A stretch of DNA of 64,000 nucleotides. Source: Xanthomonas hydrangeae (lineage in GTDB: Bacteria; Pseudomonadota; Gammaproteobacteria; Xanthomonadales; Xanthomonadaceae). This document shows positions 34,328 to 42,653 of this stretch, in pieces. The notes under the pieces were generated by a model. That model was not told the DNA's origin and did no database searches. It saw only the letters and a program-made list of their open reading frames with translations. Numbering within the stretch: the first letter of the stretch is position 1; every line of letters starts with the position of its first letter. The translations under genes were made by a program, and so were the position numbers. The DNA is taken from assembly GCA_905142475.1 (NCBI GenBank), contig LR990730.1:2728001-2792000 (forward strand). The letters are read 5' to 3'.

Positions 34328-35503
34328 TCAGCAGGAGGTGCCTGCCGCTTGCGGCGATGCGTGGGTAGCGCTACCAATGCTGGCCTGCAATGGGCGATCT
34401 TCCAGCAACGCGGCAACGTGCGCGGCGATGCTCAGGCAGCAGGTCAACCCCGGCGATTCGATGCCAAACAGATTCACCAGCCCGTCGATGCCGTGCAGGC
34501 CTGGCCCATCGATGCGGAAATCGGCGGCCGCCTCACCGGGCCCGCTGATCTTCGGCCGTACGCCGCAATAGCCGGGCTGCAATGCGCCCTCCGGCAAGCC
34601 AGGCCAGTAACGCCGTATCGCCGCAACGAAGCTGTCTGCCCGCGTTGGCTCGCAGTGGTAATCGGGCGCACTTACCCACTCCACATCAGGGCCGAAGCGT
34701 GCACGCCCGTGCAGGTCCAGGGTGAGATGCACGCCCAGGCCGCCAGGTTCGGGCAGCGGATAGATCAATTGACCAAACGGTGAGCGGCCGGCCAACGTGA
34801 AGTAGCTGCCCTTGGCGAAGTAGGCCCGCACCTGTGCACGCGCGGGCAAACCATCGATGCGGGCAGCCAGTGGTGGCGCCCCATGGCCGGCCGCATTCAC
34901 CAGCCAGTTGCAGGTGAGCGATACCGGCGCATGGCCGTCACCTGCAATCGCAAGACGGAATCCCGCTGCACTTGGCTCGACGTGTTCCACCGTAGTGCGC
35001 AGCGCCACGGTGGCGCCGTGCGCTTCGGCATCGCCCTGCAATGCCAGCATCAATGCATGGCTGTCGATGATGCCGGTGGCGGTGGACTCCAGAGCGGCAA
35101 CGCAACGCAGCTGCGGCGCGCGCGCTCGCACCTGCACCTGACTGAGCGGCACAACACCGTGCGCACCACTGGCCACCGCGTTGTGATGCAGCCGGTCGAG
35201 TTGTTCGCGTTGCGCGTGATCGCACGCAATGATCAATTTGCCGCAACGCCGATACGGCACGTGACGTTGCTCGCAATAGGCATACAACGCGGTATTGCCG
35301 CTGACGCACAACTGCGCCTTCAACGACTCGGCCGGGTAGTAGAGACCTGCGTGGATCACCTCACTATTGCGCGCACTGCTGCCAGTGCCGATCGCGGCCT
35401 GCGATTCCAGTACCAACACCGCATGCCCCTGCAGCGCGAGGTGGCGCGCAATCGCCAGCCCCACCACGCCTGCGCCCACCACCACACATTCAACGTCGTG
35501 CAT
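34328..35503 (-). CDS. lhgO: FAD-dependent L-2-hydroxyglutarate oxidase/dehydrogenase-like, 391 aa
   Basis: The protein belongs to the DAO family of FAD oxidoreductases. The FAD-binding opening is CVVVGAGVVGLAIARHLALQG, followed by VLVLES and SSARNSEVIHAGLYYP, a signature of LhgO-type enzymes; LPARAQVRAYFAKG and the C-terminal FGIESPGLTCCLSIAAHVA match the same group. It probably oxidises L-2-hydroxyglutarate to 2-oxoglutarate at the inner membrane face. It is divergent from the glycan cluster, with 239 bp between, and does not seem linked to it. Length matches the family. Confidence 0.8.
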   Translation of the reverse strand: MHDVECVVVGAGVVGLAIARHLALQGHAVLVLESQAAIGTGSSARNSEVIHAGLYYPAESLKAQLCVSGNTALYAYCEQRHVPYRRCGKLIIACDHAQREQLDRLHHNAVASGAHGVVPLSQVQVRARAPQLRCVAALESTATGIIDSHALMLALQGDAEAHGATVALRTTVEHVEPSAAGFRLAIAGDGHAPVSLTCNWLVNAAGHGAPPLAARIDGLPARAQVRAYFAKGSYFTLAGRSPFGQLIYPLPEPGGLGVHLTLDLHGRARFGPDVEWVSAPDYHCEPTRADSFVAAIRRYWPGLPEGALQPGYCGVRPKISGPGEAAADFRIDGPGLHGIDGLVNLFGIESPGLTCCLSIAAHVAALLEDRPLQASIGSATHASPQAAGTSC

Positions 35504-35742
35504 GTTCGGCCTCGAACCATCGGCAACTCAGCGGACCTACACCATAGCGCACAGGATTGTCGCGACCGGTATCACTTTTTTCTCACTATCTGCTCTTATA
35601 TTTAGGTCAGGTTATGTTGAACCGCACAGTGATGCGAGGCGACGAACGTTTTCCTGGCCTTGGTTGGGGCGTGCGTTGTTTTACCCACCCGAGTAAAAGC
35701 AGTCGCGGCCGGTTGGCAGGTGCGATGACCGAAGGAGTATCG

Positions 35743-36927
35743 ATGGACGCAACGCGCTCGGTCCTGCTGGCCTCCAATTACCAGGCCTGGCCAGAGGCCT
35801 TCAACGGGCAGGCCTATGCCTTGCTCAATGTCATCGGCAGCCTGGAACATGCAGACCTGCTGTGTCCGCCCGCGGCGGAGTACACCAGTGGGCGCGGGGT
35901 CAATCCGGGTGTGTCGTATCTGCTCAACGAACTGAAGCATCGCGGCGCCTCCGCGCTGCATCGGTTGAGCGGGCGGCCTGCCCTCTCCAATGCACAGCCA
36001 CGCAAAGTCGAGCAGGACTACGACCTGTTTTTCTACGTGTGCCAGTTCCCCAGAGAGCTGAGCGCGCTCGGACGCATGGACGGCTGGCGCAAGCGCTGCC
36101 GCACGCGTGTGGTGTACCTGCTGGAAACCTGGCCTGAGCTGCTGGAATCGCAAAAGACCGAATTGAAACTGCTCGATCAGTTCGATCATGTCTTCGTGCT
36201 CAATGCCAGCTGCGTGGATGCGCTGCGTGGCTACACCAGCACACCGGTGTCGTTTCTGGCCAGCGCGTGCGACACCTTGTTGGCAACCCCGCTGCCGCGT
36301 GCGCCGCAGCGTTGCATCGATGTGGTCAGCATTGGCCGGCGCGTGCCGCAGGTACATGCGCAATTGCTGGCGCATGCACAGGCCAACCCGGGATTTTTCT
36401 ATCTGCACGACGTGCTACGCGGCGGTGCGGTGCAGGACTGGGCTGCGCACCGCCTGCAATCGACCGCCATGATCAAGCGCGCCAAGTTCTTCATGGCCCA
36501 CGACTTCACTGTCGACACGGCAGGCTTCTTCAAGGGTGTGAAAAAACAGGCCTTGGCTACGCGCTATTTCGAAGGTGCCGCAGGCGGCGCGATCGTGCTG
36601 GGTTCTGCGCAAGGCTGCCCGGAATTCCGGCAGTTCTTCGATTGGGACGATGCGGTCATCGACCTGCCATCAGACGTCCGCGACATCGGCCAGTTTCTGC
36701 ACGATCTGGAGCAGCAGAGCGAGCGGCTGGATCGCGCACGCCTGCACAACACCGTGCAATCGCTACGCCGGCACGACTGGGCGCACCGGTGGGCGCAGAT
36801 TCTGCAGACGCTGCAGCTGCCTCGCCCGGCGTTGATGACCGAGCGTTTTTCCATGCTCGACAACCTGGCGGCCATGGCCGAACACGCTGCCTGCTCCCCG
36901 GCACCCGTGCTGAGCATGACCGCATAA
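35743..36927 (+). CDS. Probable GT-B (CgeB-like) glycosyltransferase, 394 aa
   Basis: The protein resembles the CgeB-like glycosyltransferases: a Rossmann N-terminal domain (SVLLASNYQAWPEAF), a middle stretch RVVYLLETWPELL and FDHVFVLNASCVDAL, and a C-terminal half with AKFFMAHDF, followed by ATRYFEGAAGGAIVLGSAQG, which has the position of the nucleotide-sugar loop of family 1/4 enzymes. AAGGAG lies five bases before the ATG at 35743. It is the first gene of the sugar-nucleotide cluster. No membrane segment is predicted. Family assignment is by motif style, so moderately secure. Confidence 0.65.
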   Translation: MDATRSVLLASNYQAWPEAFNGQAYALLNVIGSLEHADLLCPPAAEYTSGRGVNPGVSYLLNELKHRGASALHRLSGRPALSNAQPRKVEQDYDLFFYVCQFPRELSALGRMDGWRKRCRTRVVYLLETWPELLESQKTELKLLDQFDHVFVLNASCVDALRGYTSTPVSFLASACDTLLATPLPRAPQRCIDVVSIGRRVPQVHAQLLAHAQANPGFFYLHDVLRGGAVQDWAAHRLQSTAMIKRAKFFMAHDFTVDTAGFFKGVKKQALATRYFEGAAGGAIVLGSAQGCPEFRQFFDWDDAVIDLPSDVRDIGQFLHDLEQQSERLDRARLHNTVQSLRRHDWAHRWAQILQTLQLPRPALMTERFSMLDNLAAMAEHAACSPAPVLSMTA

Positions 36928-36984
36928 CGTTGCATCGCAGTGCTCCGGCATCACGCCAGGCTCCAGCCCCCAAAGGACGTATCA

Positions 36985-37758
36985 ATGAAAGCAGTCATTC
37001 TGGCTGGCGGACTGGGAACGCGCATTTCCGAAGAAACCGCCATCCGCCCCAAGCCCATGGTGTAAATCGGCGGCAAGCCGATCCTGTGGCACATCATGAA
37101 AATTTACGCGCACCACGGTATCCAGGATTTCGTCGTGTGTCTGGGGTACCGCGGCGAAGTGATCAAGGATTTTTTCATGAACTATCACATGCGCGAATCG
37201 GATGTGACCTGCGACCTAGGCAGCAATACGACCACCTTGCACAACACCCGCGCCGAACCCTGGCGGGTGACGCTGGTGGACACCGGTGCGCAGACCATGA
37301 CCGGCGGCCGGCTGCGCCGCGTGCGCGAGCATCTGCGCGGCGAATCGGCGTTTTGCATGACCTACGGCGATGGCGTGGCCGATGTGGATATCGGCGCAGC
37401 CATCGCGCTGCATCAACGCGAAGGCCGGCTTGCCACGGTCACTGCGGTGCAACCGCCCGGCCGCTTCGGCGCGTTGCGGGTGGAGGGCGAACACGTCACC
37501 GGCTTCCGCGAAAAACCGCTGGATGGCGACGGATTGATCAACGGCGGGTTTTTCGTGCTGGACCCACGCGTGATCGATGTGATCGAAGACGATGCCACCG
37601 TGTGGGAGAACAGCCCGCTGGAAACGCTGGTCGACCGCGACGAGTTGAGCGTCTATCGCCACGACGGGTTCTGGCAGCCGATGGACACGCTGCGCGACCG
37701 CAATCATCTCGAAACCCTCTGGTCGTCCAATCGCGCGCCCTGGCGCGTGTGGGAGTAA
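36985..37758 (+). pseudogene. rfbF: Glucose-1-phosphate cytidylyltransferase (RfbF-like) gene with internal stop
   Basis: RfbF makes CDP-glucose from CTP and glucose-1-phosphate. The start [18 protein letters not shown] is the nucleotide-binding signature. Codon 27 is TAA (37063-37065) where the family has Glu in KPMVEIGGKPILWHIMK, so a single GAA to TAA change explains it. After the stop the frame stays open to 37758 with all later motifs intact (TYGDGVADVD, NGGFFVLDP, GFWQPMDTLRD), giving 257 residues if read through, the normal family length. Restart at ATG 37096 would lose the nucleotide-binding loop. The gene is thus probably dead unless suppressed or misread. Confidence 0.88.
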
Positions 37759-37762
37759 CAGC

Positions 37763-38812
37763 ATGCGCATTCTGATCACCGGCAACATGGGCTATATCGG
37801 GCCGGTAGTGGCCGCGCATTTGCGACAACGCTATCCGCAGGCCTGGTTGGTGGGGCTGGATCGCGGCTGGTTCGCGCATTGCCTGTCCGACCCGCGGCGC
37901 CTGCCGGAAGTCGTGCTGGACCAGCAATGGTTCGGCGATGTGCGCGACCTCACCGCGCAGCAGCTGCAGGGTTTCGACGCGGTGGTGCACCTGGCGGCGA
38001 TCTCCAACGATGCGATGGGCAAGCGCTTCGAGCTGGTCACCGACGCGATCAACTGCAAGGCGAGCGTTGCCGTGGCGCATGCCGCCGCACAGGCCGGCGT
38101 GCGCCACTTCGTGTTCGCTTCCAGCTGCAGCGTGTATGGGGCAGCCGCCGATGGCACGCCGCGCTCGGAAACCAGCGCCATCGCCCCGCTGACCGCGTAT
38201 GCGCATTCCAAGATCGATACCGAACGTGCGCTTGCGCAGCTGGACACCGACATGGTGATCACCTGCCTGCGTTTTGCCACTGCCTGCGGCGCCTCGCCAC
38301 GCTTGCGGCTGGATCTGGTGCTCAACGACTTCGTCGCCAGCGCGGTCGCCAACGGCACCGTGGAGGTACTGTCGGATGGCTCGCCGTGGCGACCGTTGAT
38401 CCATGTGCGCGATATGGCGCGCGCCATCGACTGGGCATTGAGCCGCACACCGCTGGCCGGTGGGCAGTTCCTGTTCGTCAATGCCGGCTCGGCACGCTGG
38501 AATGTGCAGGTACGCGATCTGGCGCATGCGGTCGGTGTGGCGATTCCCAGCGCAACGGTGTCGATCTCCAGCAACGCGCCGGCCGACAGTCGCTCGTATC
38601 GTGTGGATTTTTCCCTGTTCGAACGTCTGGCTCCCGAGCATCAACCGCAGGAAACCCTGCGCTCCACCATCACCGAACTCCGCGACGATCTGCAGCGCGC
38701 CGGCTTCACCGATGGCGACTTCCGCCAGAGCTCGGACTTCATCCGGCTGCGCATCCTGCAGCAGTTGGTCGATGCCGGCACCCTCGCAGCGGACCTGAGG
38801 GTGGCTGCATGA
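37763..38812 (+). CDS. NAD-dependent epimerase/dehydratase (extended SDR), 349 aa
   Basis: An extended short-chain dehydrogenase acting on a nucleotide sugar. The NAD-binding motif is ILITGNMGYIGPVVAAHL, followed by VHLAAISNDAMGKRFE, the Ser in FASSCSVYG and the catalytic YAHSK (YxxxK). It probably epimerises or dehydrates a CDP- or dTDP-sugar supplied by its neighbours. It begins four bases after the rfbF-like gene and overlaps the next gene by ATGA at 38809, so it sits in the same operon. Substrate not deducible from sequence. Confidence 0.85.
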   Translation: MRILITGNMGYIGPVVAAHLRQRYPQAWLVGLDRGWFAHCLSDPRRLPEVVLDQQWFGDVRDLTAQQLQGFDAVVHLAAISNDAMGKRFELVTDAINCKASVAVAHAAAQAGVRHFVFASSCSVYGAAADGTPRSETSAIAPLTAYAHSKIDTERALAQLDTDMVITCLRFATACGASPRLRLDLVLNDFVASAVANGTVEVLSDGSPWRPLIHVRDMARAIDWALSRTPLAGGQFLFVNAGSARWNVQVRDLAHAVGVAIPSATVSISSNAPADSRSYRVDFSLFERLAPEHQPQETLRSTITELRDDLQRAGFTDGDFRQSSDFIRLRILQQLVDAGTLAADLRVAA

Positions 38813-39390
38813 TCTTTCACCCTACCCCGCTGGCAGGCGCATTTGTGATCGAGCCGCAGCAACGCGGCGACGCGCGCGGTTGGTTTGCAAGGGTGTTTTG
38901 CACCCAGGAAATGGCGCAGGCCGGCCTGGTCGATCAGTTCGTGCAGGTCAACAATTCGTTCAATGCGCAGGCCGGCACCTTGCGCGGCATGCACTACCAA
39001 TTGCCGCCTGCCGCCGAGGTCAAGATCGTGCGCTGCATTCGCGGTGGGCTATGGGATGCGATCGTGGATCTGCGCCCGGATTCGCGCACCTACCTGCAGT
39101 GGTATGGCACCGAATTGACTGCAGACAATCGTCTGGCGCTATACGTGCCGCGCGGCTTTGCGCATGGCTTCATCACCTTGCAGCCGCAGACCGAAGCCTT
39201 CTACTTCGCCAGTGCGATGTACACGCCGCAGGCCGAGCGCGGCTTGCGCTGGAACGATCCACGTCTGGGCCTGCAGTGGCCGCTCGAGCCGCAGCTGGTG
39301 TCCGACAAGGATGCCGCCTGGCCAGACTTCAACGAACACCAGCACGGCATTGCGCAGCTTGCCGGGCTTACCCAGAAGGAGCGCGCATGA
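38809..39390 (+). CDS. dTDP-4-dehydrorhamnose 3,5-epimerase-like (RmlC family) protein, 193 aa
   Basis: A cupin of the RmlC family. Visible are QQRGDARGWFARVF near residue 18, the substrate loop VQVNNSFNAQAGTLRGMHYQ (catalytic His in MHYQ), IVRCIRGGLWDAIVDLRPDS, and LYVPRGFAHGF near 108. It would epimerise a 4-keto sugar at C3 and/or C5. Length is close to the family value of about 185. It is coupled to both neighbours by ATGA overlaps. Because RmlA/B/D partners are absent here, the actual substrate may be a CDP-sugar; this is inference. Confidence 0.85.
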   Translation: MIFHPTPLAGAFVIEPQQRGDARGWFARVFCTQEMAQAGLVDQFVQVNNSFNAQAGTLRGMHYQLPPAAEVKIVRCIRGGLWDAIVDLRPDSRTYLQWYGTELTADNRLALYVPRGFAHGFITLQPQTEAFYFASAMYTPQAERGLRWNDPRLGLQWPLEPQLVSDKDAAWPDFNEHQHGIAQLAGLTQKERA

Positions 39391-40688
39391 ATATCGATCG
39401 TCTCTTGCAGGCACGCGCCGACGCAGGTCGCCCATTGCGGGTTGGCCTGTACGGTGCGGGCTTCATGGCACGCGGCATCGTCAACCAGATCGCGCACTCG
39501 GTGCCGGGCATGCGGGTGTCGGTGATCTGCAACCGCAGCGTGGACAAGGCGCTGGAGGCGTACCGCCAGGCCGGCCAGCATGCACGCGTGGTGGATGGCG
39601 CCACCGAATTGAAGCGCCAGATGGCTGCCGGCATTCCTGCCGTGACCGATGACCCTGCATTGGTCTACGAATGCGACGCACTGGATTGCCTGATCGATGC
39701 CACCGGCGCCATCGAGTACGGCGCGCACATCAGCCTGGGCGCCATCGCCCATGGTCGCCACATGGTCACGATGAACGCCGAACTCGACGGCACCGTCGGC
39801 CCGCTGCTCAAGCGCAAGGCCGATGCGGCCGGGATGATCTTCAGCGCCTGCGATGGCGACCAGCCCGGCGTGCAGATGAACCTGTATCGGTTCGTGCGCT
39901 CGATCGGTTTGACGCCGCTGCTGTGCGGCAATATCAAAGGCTTGCAGGACCCGTATCGCACACCGGCGACACAAGCCGGCTTCGCCGCAAAGTGGGGCCA
40001 GGACCCGCATATGGTCACCAGTTTTGCCGATGGCACCAAGATCAGCTTCGAACAGGCGATCGTGGCCAACGGCACCGGTATGTCGATCCTGCAGCGCGGC
40101 ATGACTGGCCATGAGCATCGCGCGCATGTGGACGCATTGACCGAGCGCTACGACATCGAGACGTTACGTGCAGTGGGCGGCGCGGTGGATTACGTGGTCG
40201 GCGCCCTGCCCTCGCCCGGCGTGTTCGTGCTGGCCAGTCACGACGATGCCAAACAGCAGCATTACCTCAATCTCTACAAGCTCGGCGAAGGCCCGCTGTA
40301 CAGCTTCTACACGCCGTATCACCTGTGCCATTTCGAAGTGCCGTTGTCGGTAGCGCGCGTGGTGCTGCTCGGCGATGCGGTGCTGCAGCCGCTCGGTGCG
40401 CCGCTGGTGGAAGTGATCGCCACCGCCAAACGCGACCTGGCCACCGGCGAAACCATCGACGGGCTCGGCGGCTACATGAGCTACGGTCAATGCGAGCGCG
40501 CCGATGTCACCGCAAACGCACGGCTGTTGCCGATGGGCGTGGCCGAAGGCTGCGTGCTGCGGCATGCGGTGGCCAAGGACCAGGTGCTGACTTACGACGA
40601 CGTGCAGTTGCCGGCCAACCGCCTGATCGACCGGCTACGTGCGGAACAGGCCAGCGTCTTTGCCGACGCTGCGGAAATGGCCGCCTGA
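39387..40688 (+). CDS. NAD(P)-binding homoserine dehydrogenase-like/SAF-domain oxidoreductase, 433 aa
   Basis: The N-terminal Rossmann domain opens with RVGLYGAGFMARGIVNQIA and continues with VICNRSVDKALEAYR; DCLIDATGAIEYGA and HMVTMNAELDGTVGP match the homoserine dehydrogenase-like family whose C-terminal part is a SAF domain (TAKRDLATGETIDGLGGY region). These proteins occur in sugar-nucleotide and lipopolysaccharide clusters, where they probably reduce a keto-sugar or a related branched intermediate; their chemistry is poorly described. It overlaps the epimerase gene by ATGA. Intact and well conserved in character. Confidence 0.75.
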   Translation: MNIDRLLQARADAGRPLRVGLYGAGFMARGIVNQIAHSVPGMRVSVICNRSVDKALEAYRQAGQHARVVDGATELKRQMAAGIPAVTDDPALVYECDALDCLIDATGAIEYGAHISLGAIAHGRHMVTMNAELDGTVGPLLKRKADAAGMIFSACDGDQPGVQMNLYRFVRSIGLTPLLCGNIKGLQDPYRTPATQAGFAAKWGQDPHMVTSFADGTKISFEQAIVANGTGMSILQRGMTGHEHRAHVDALTERYDIETLRAVGGAVDYVVGALPSPGVFVLASHDDAKQQHYLNLYKLGEGPLYSFYTPYHLCHFEVPLSVARVVLLGDAVLQPLGAPLVEVIATAKRDLATGETIDGLGGYMSYGQCERADVTANARLLPMGVAEGCVLRHAVAKDQVLTYDDVQLPANRLIDRLRAEQASVFADAAEMAA

Positions 40689-40720
40689 GCGCAGAGACAT
40701 CGGCCTGCGTCCGCGTGCCG

Positions 40721-41776
40721 ATGTCGCAGCCGATGGCAGCGCTGCCTGCCCGTCCCACCATCCGCGTCCTGCAGGCCGGGCGTGCGCTGGCCGCGATGAT
40801 GGTGGTACTCAGCCACAGCGTCCTGCCCACCACGCACCTGGTGCAGCGGTTACCCGCATGGCTGGGCGCAGCGTTGGCGCATGGCTATCTGGGCGTGGAT
40901 TTTTTCTTCGTGCTGTCGGGCTTCATCATCTACTACGTCAACCACGCCAGCGCGGGCACGCCAGGCTGGAGCCGCGACTACGCCAGCAGCCGCATCAGCC
41001 GCATCTATCTGCCGTACTGGCCGGTGGGTGTTGCGTTGGCGCTGGCCTACGCGCTGCGGCCCAGCCTGGATGATGGCGACATGGGTTGGTCGTGGTTTGC
41101 CACGCTGACCCTGCTGCCGGTCGATGGAGCCTCCGCCCTGGGCGTGGCGTGGACGCTGAGTTACGAGCTCATGTTCTACGCGTTGGCATGATTGTTCTTT
41201 CGCAGCGGGCATCCGTTGCGGTGCGCACTGGCGTGGGCGACAGTGACGCTGCTTTATACGGCGTTTGGCGCAGCGTTCGAGCAGCCGATCGATGTGTCCT
41301 GGCGTGCGCTGCTACTGCATCCCATCACCCTGGAATTCGTCTTCGGCATGCTGGCCGCACGCGCGGTGTTGAGCGCCGCACGCTGGCCGTTGTGGGCCAG
41401 CATCGCGGTCGCGGTGGTCGCGCTGCTGTGCTTCATGCTCGATGGCATGCAACGCGTGCATTCGCCGCTGCTCGGCCTGGCGATCGCCGGCGCATTGGTC
41501 GGCCTGGTGCGGGCCGAATGGCGCGGCTGGCTGCGCATCGGCCCGACCCCGCTGTTGCTCGGCAATGCGTCGTACGCCATCTACCTGGTGCATATGCCGC
41601 TGATGTCGCTGGTGGCGCGCACCACACGCCGATTCGGGCCGCTGGCCACCTGGCCGGTGAACCTGCTGCTCAGCGTGAGCGCCGCACTGCTGCTCGGCGT
41701 GGTCTATCACCTGTGTTACGAGCGCATCGCCTTGCGGCATGCGCGTCGCGTGTTGGAGCGCCGCGTTGTGCAGTGA
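40721..41776 (+). pseudogene. Acyltransferase 3 family membrane protein gene with internal stop
   Basis: The frame begins at ATG 40721 and shows acyltransferase 3 features: RVLQAGRALAAMMVVLSHS with the catalytic His, then GVDFFFVLSGFIIYYVNH and RISRIYLPYWPVG. A TGA at 41189-41191 interrupts the frame after YELMFYALA; the frame then stays open with the remaining hydrophobic helices (LLLHPITLEFVFGMLAARAV, LLGNASYAIYLVHMPLMSLV) to the stop at 41776. Replacing TGA by TGG (Trp) gives an unbroken 351-residue protein with about ten membrane helices. Such enzymes O-acetylate surface glycans. The product is presumably inactive here. Confidence 0.85.
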
Positions 41777-41837
41777 GCATCTTTTCCGCGATAAAGCCGC
41801 GCGCACAACCTTGCAGACCCCCGTTTTGAAATCGCGC

Positions 41838-42614
41838 TCAACCCACCGCCTGCTCCAACATCACGCCGAAACGATCATCGCACCGCGCTGCCGCCTCGGA
41901 TAACGCAGTGCCCACCAGCAGCAAGGTCGGCAAACCCGGTAGCAGTGCCGCCGCAGTGCTTCCAAGCTCGCCCAATGTGGTGAGCCGACGTTGCTGCTCG
42001 GGCCGCGTAGCGGCCTGCACGATGGCCGCCGGCGTGCTGGCAGGCAGATGCGCCAGCAACGCACTGGCCAGTGCATCGGCGCGCCGCAGCCCCATGTAGA
42101 TCCCCAGCGTCGTGCCGCTGGCAGCAAGCGCGCCCCAATTCGGCTCGCCGTGATCGTGCGTATGCGCGGTGACGAAGGTGATGCCGTGGCAATGGCTGCG
42201 ATGGGTCAACGATACTTCCAGCGCAGCGGCGGCGGCGAATGCGGCACTGACGCCGTTGATGATCTGCACACCCACCCCGGCGCGGCGCAGGAAGCTGATT
42301 TCCTCCCCTGCTCGCCCGAACAGCAGTGCATCGCCCCCTTTGACGCGCACCACGCGCAAACCCTGCAAGGCGTAGCGCCGCATCAGCCGGCAGATGAAGT
42401 CTTGCGGCGTCGATCTGCAACCACCACGCTTGCCGACCCGGATCACCCGCGCCTGCGGTGCGAGTTCGACGATGTCCGGGTTGGCCAGATCGTCCAGCAA
42501 TACCACTTGCGCGGCGGCGAGCGCCTTGACTGCCTTGATCGTGAGCAGTTCCAGATCGCCGGGGCCGGCAGACAACAACACCACATCGCGCGTGCAGGAA
42601 TGACTGACGGACAT
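41838..42614 (-). CDS. cobA: Uroporphyrinogen-III C-methyltransferase (SUMT), 258 aa
   Basis: The enzyme adds two methyl groups to uroporphyrinogen III to form precorrin-2, the first step to siroheme, the cofactor of the nitrite reductase encoded just upstream. Family motifs: VVLLSAGPGDLELLTIKAVK at the start, VVRVKGGDALLFGRAGEE near residue 90, INGVSAAFAAAA, and LTHRSHCHGITFVTAHT. The gene is the last of the nas operon, 39 bp after nasA. It complements the short siroheme synthase at 52612, whose own methyltransferase part is truncated. Confidence 0.9.
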   Translation of the reverse strand: MSVSHSCTRDVVLLSAGPGDLELLTIKAVKALAAAQVVLLDDLANPDIVELAPQARVIRVGKRGGCRSTPQDFICRLMRRYALQGLRVVRVKGGDALLFGRAGEEISFLRRAGVGVQIINGVSAAFAAAAALEVSLTHRSHCHGITFVTAHTHDHGEPNWGALAASGTTLGIYMGLRRADALASALLAHLPASTPAAIVQAATRPEQQRRLTTLGELGSTAAALLPGLPTLLLVGTALSEAAARCDDRFGVMLEQAVG

Positions 42615-42653
42615 GAGAAAGATCTCGCAGTGTGTGGAAGTAGGGACGTGCGC

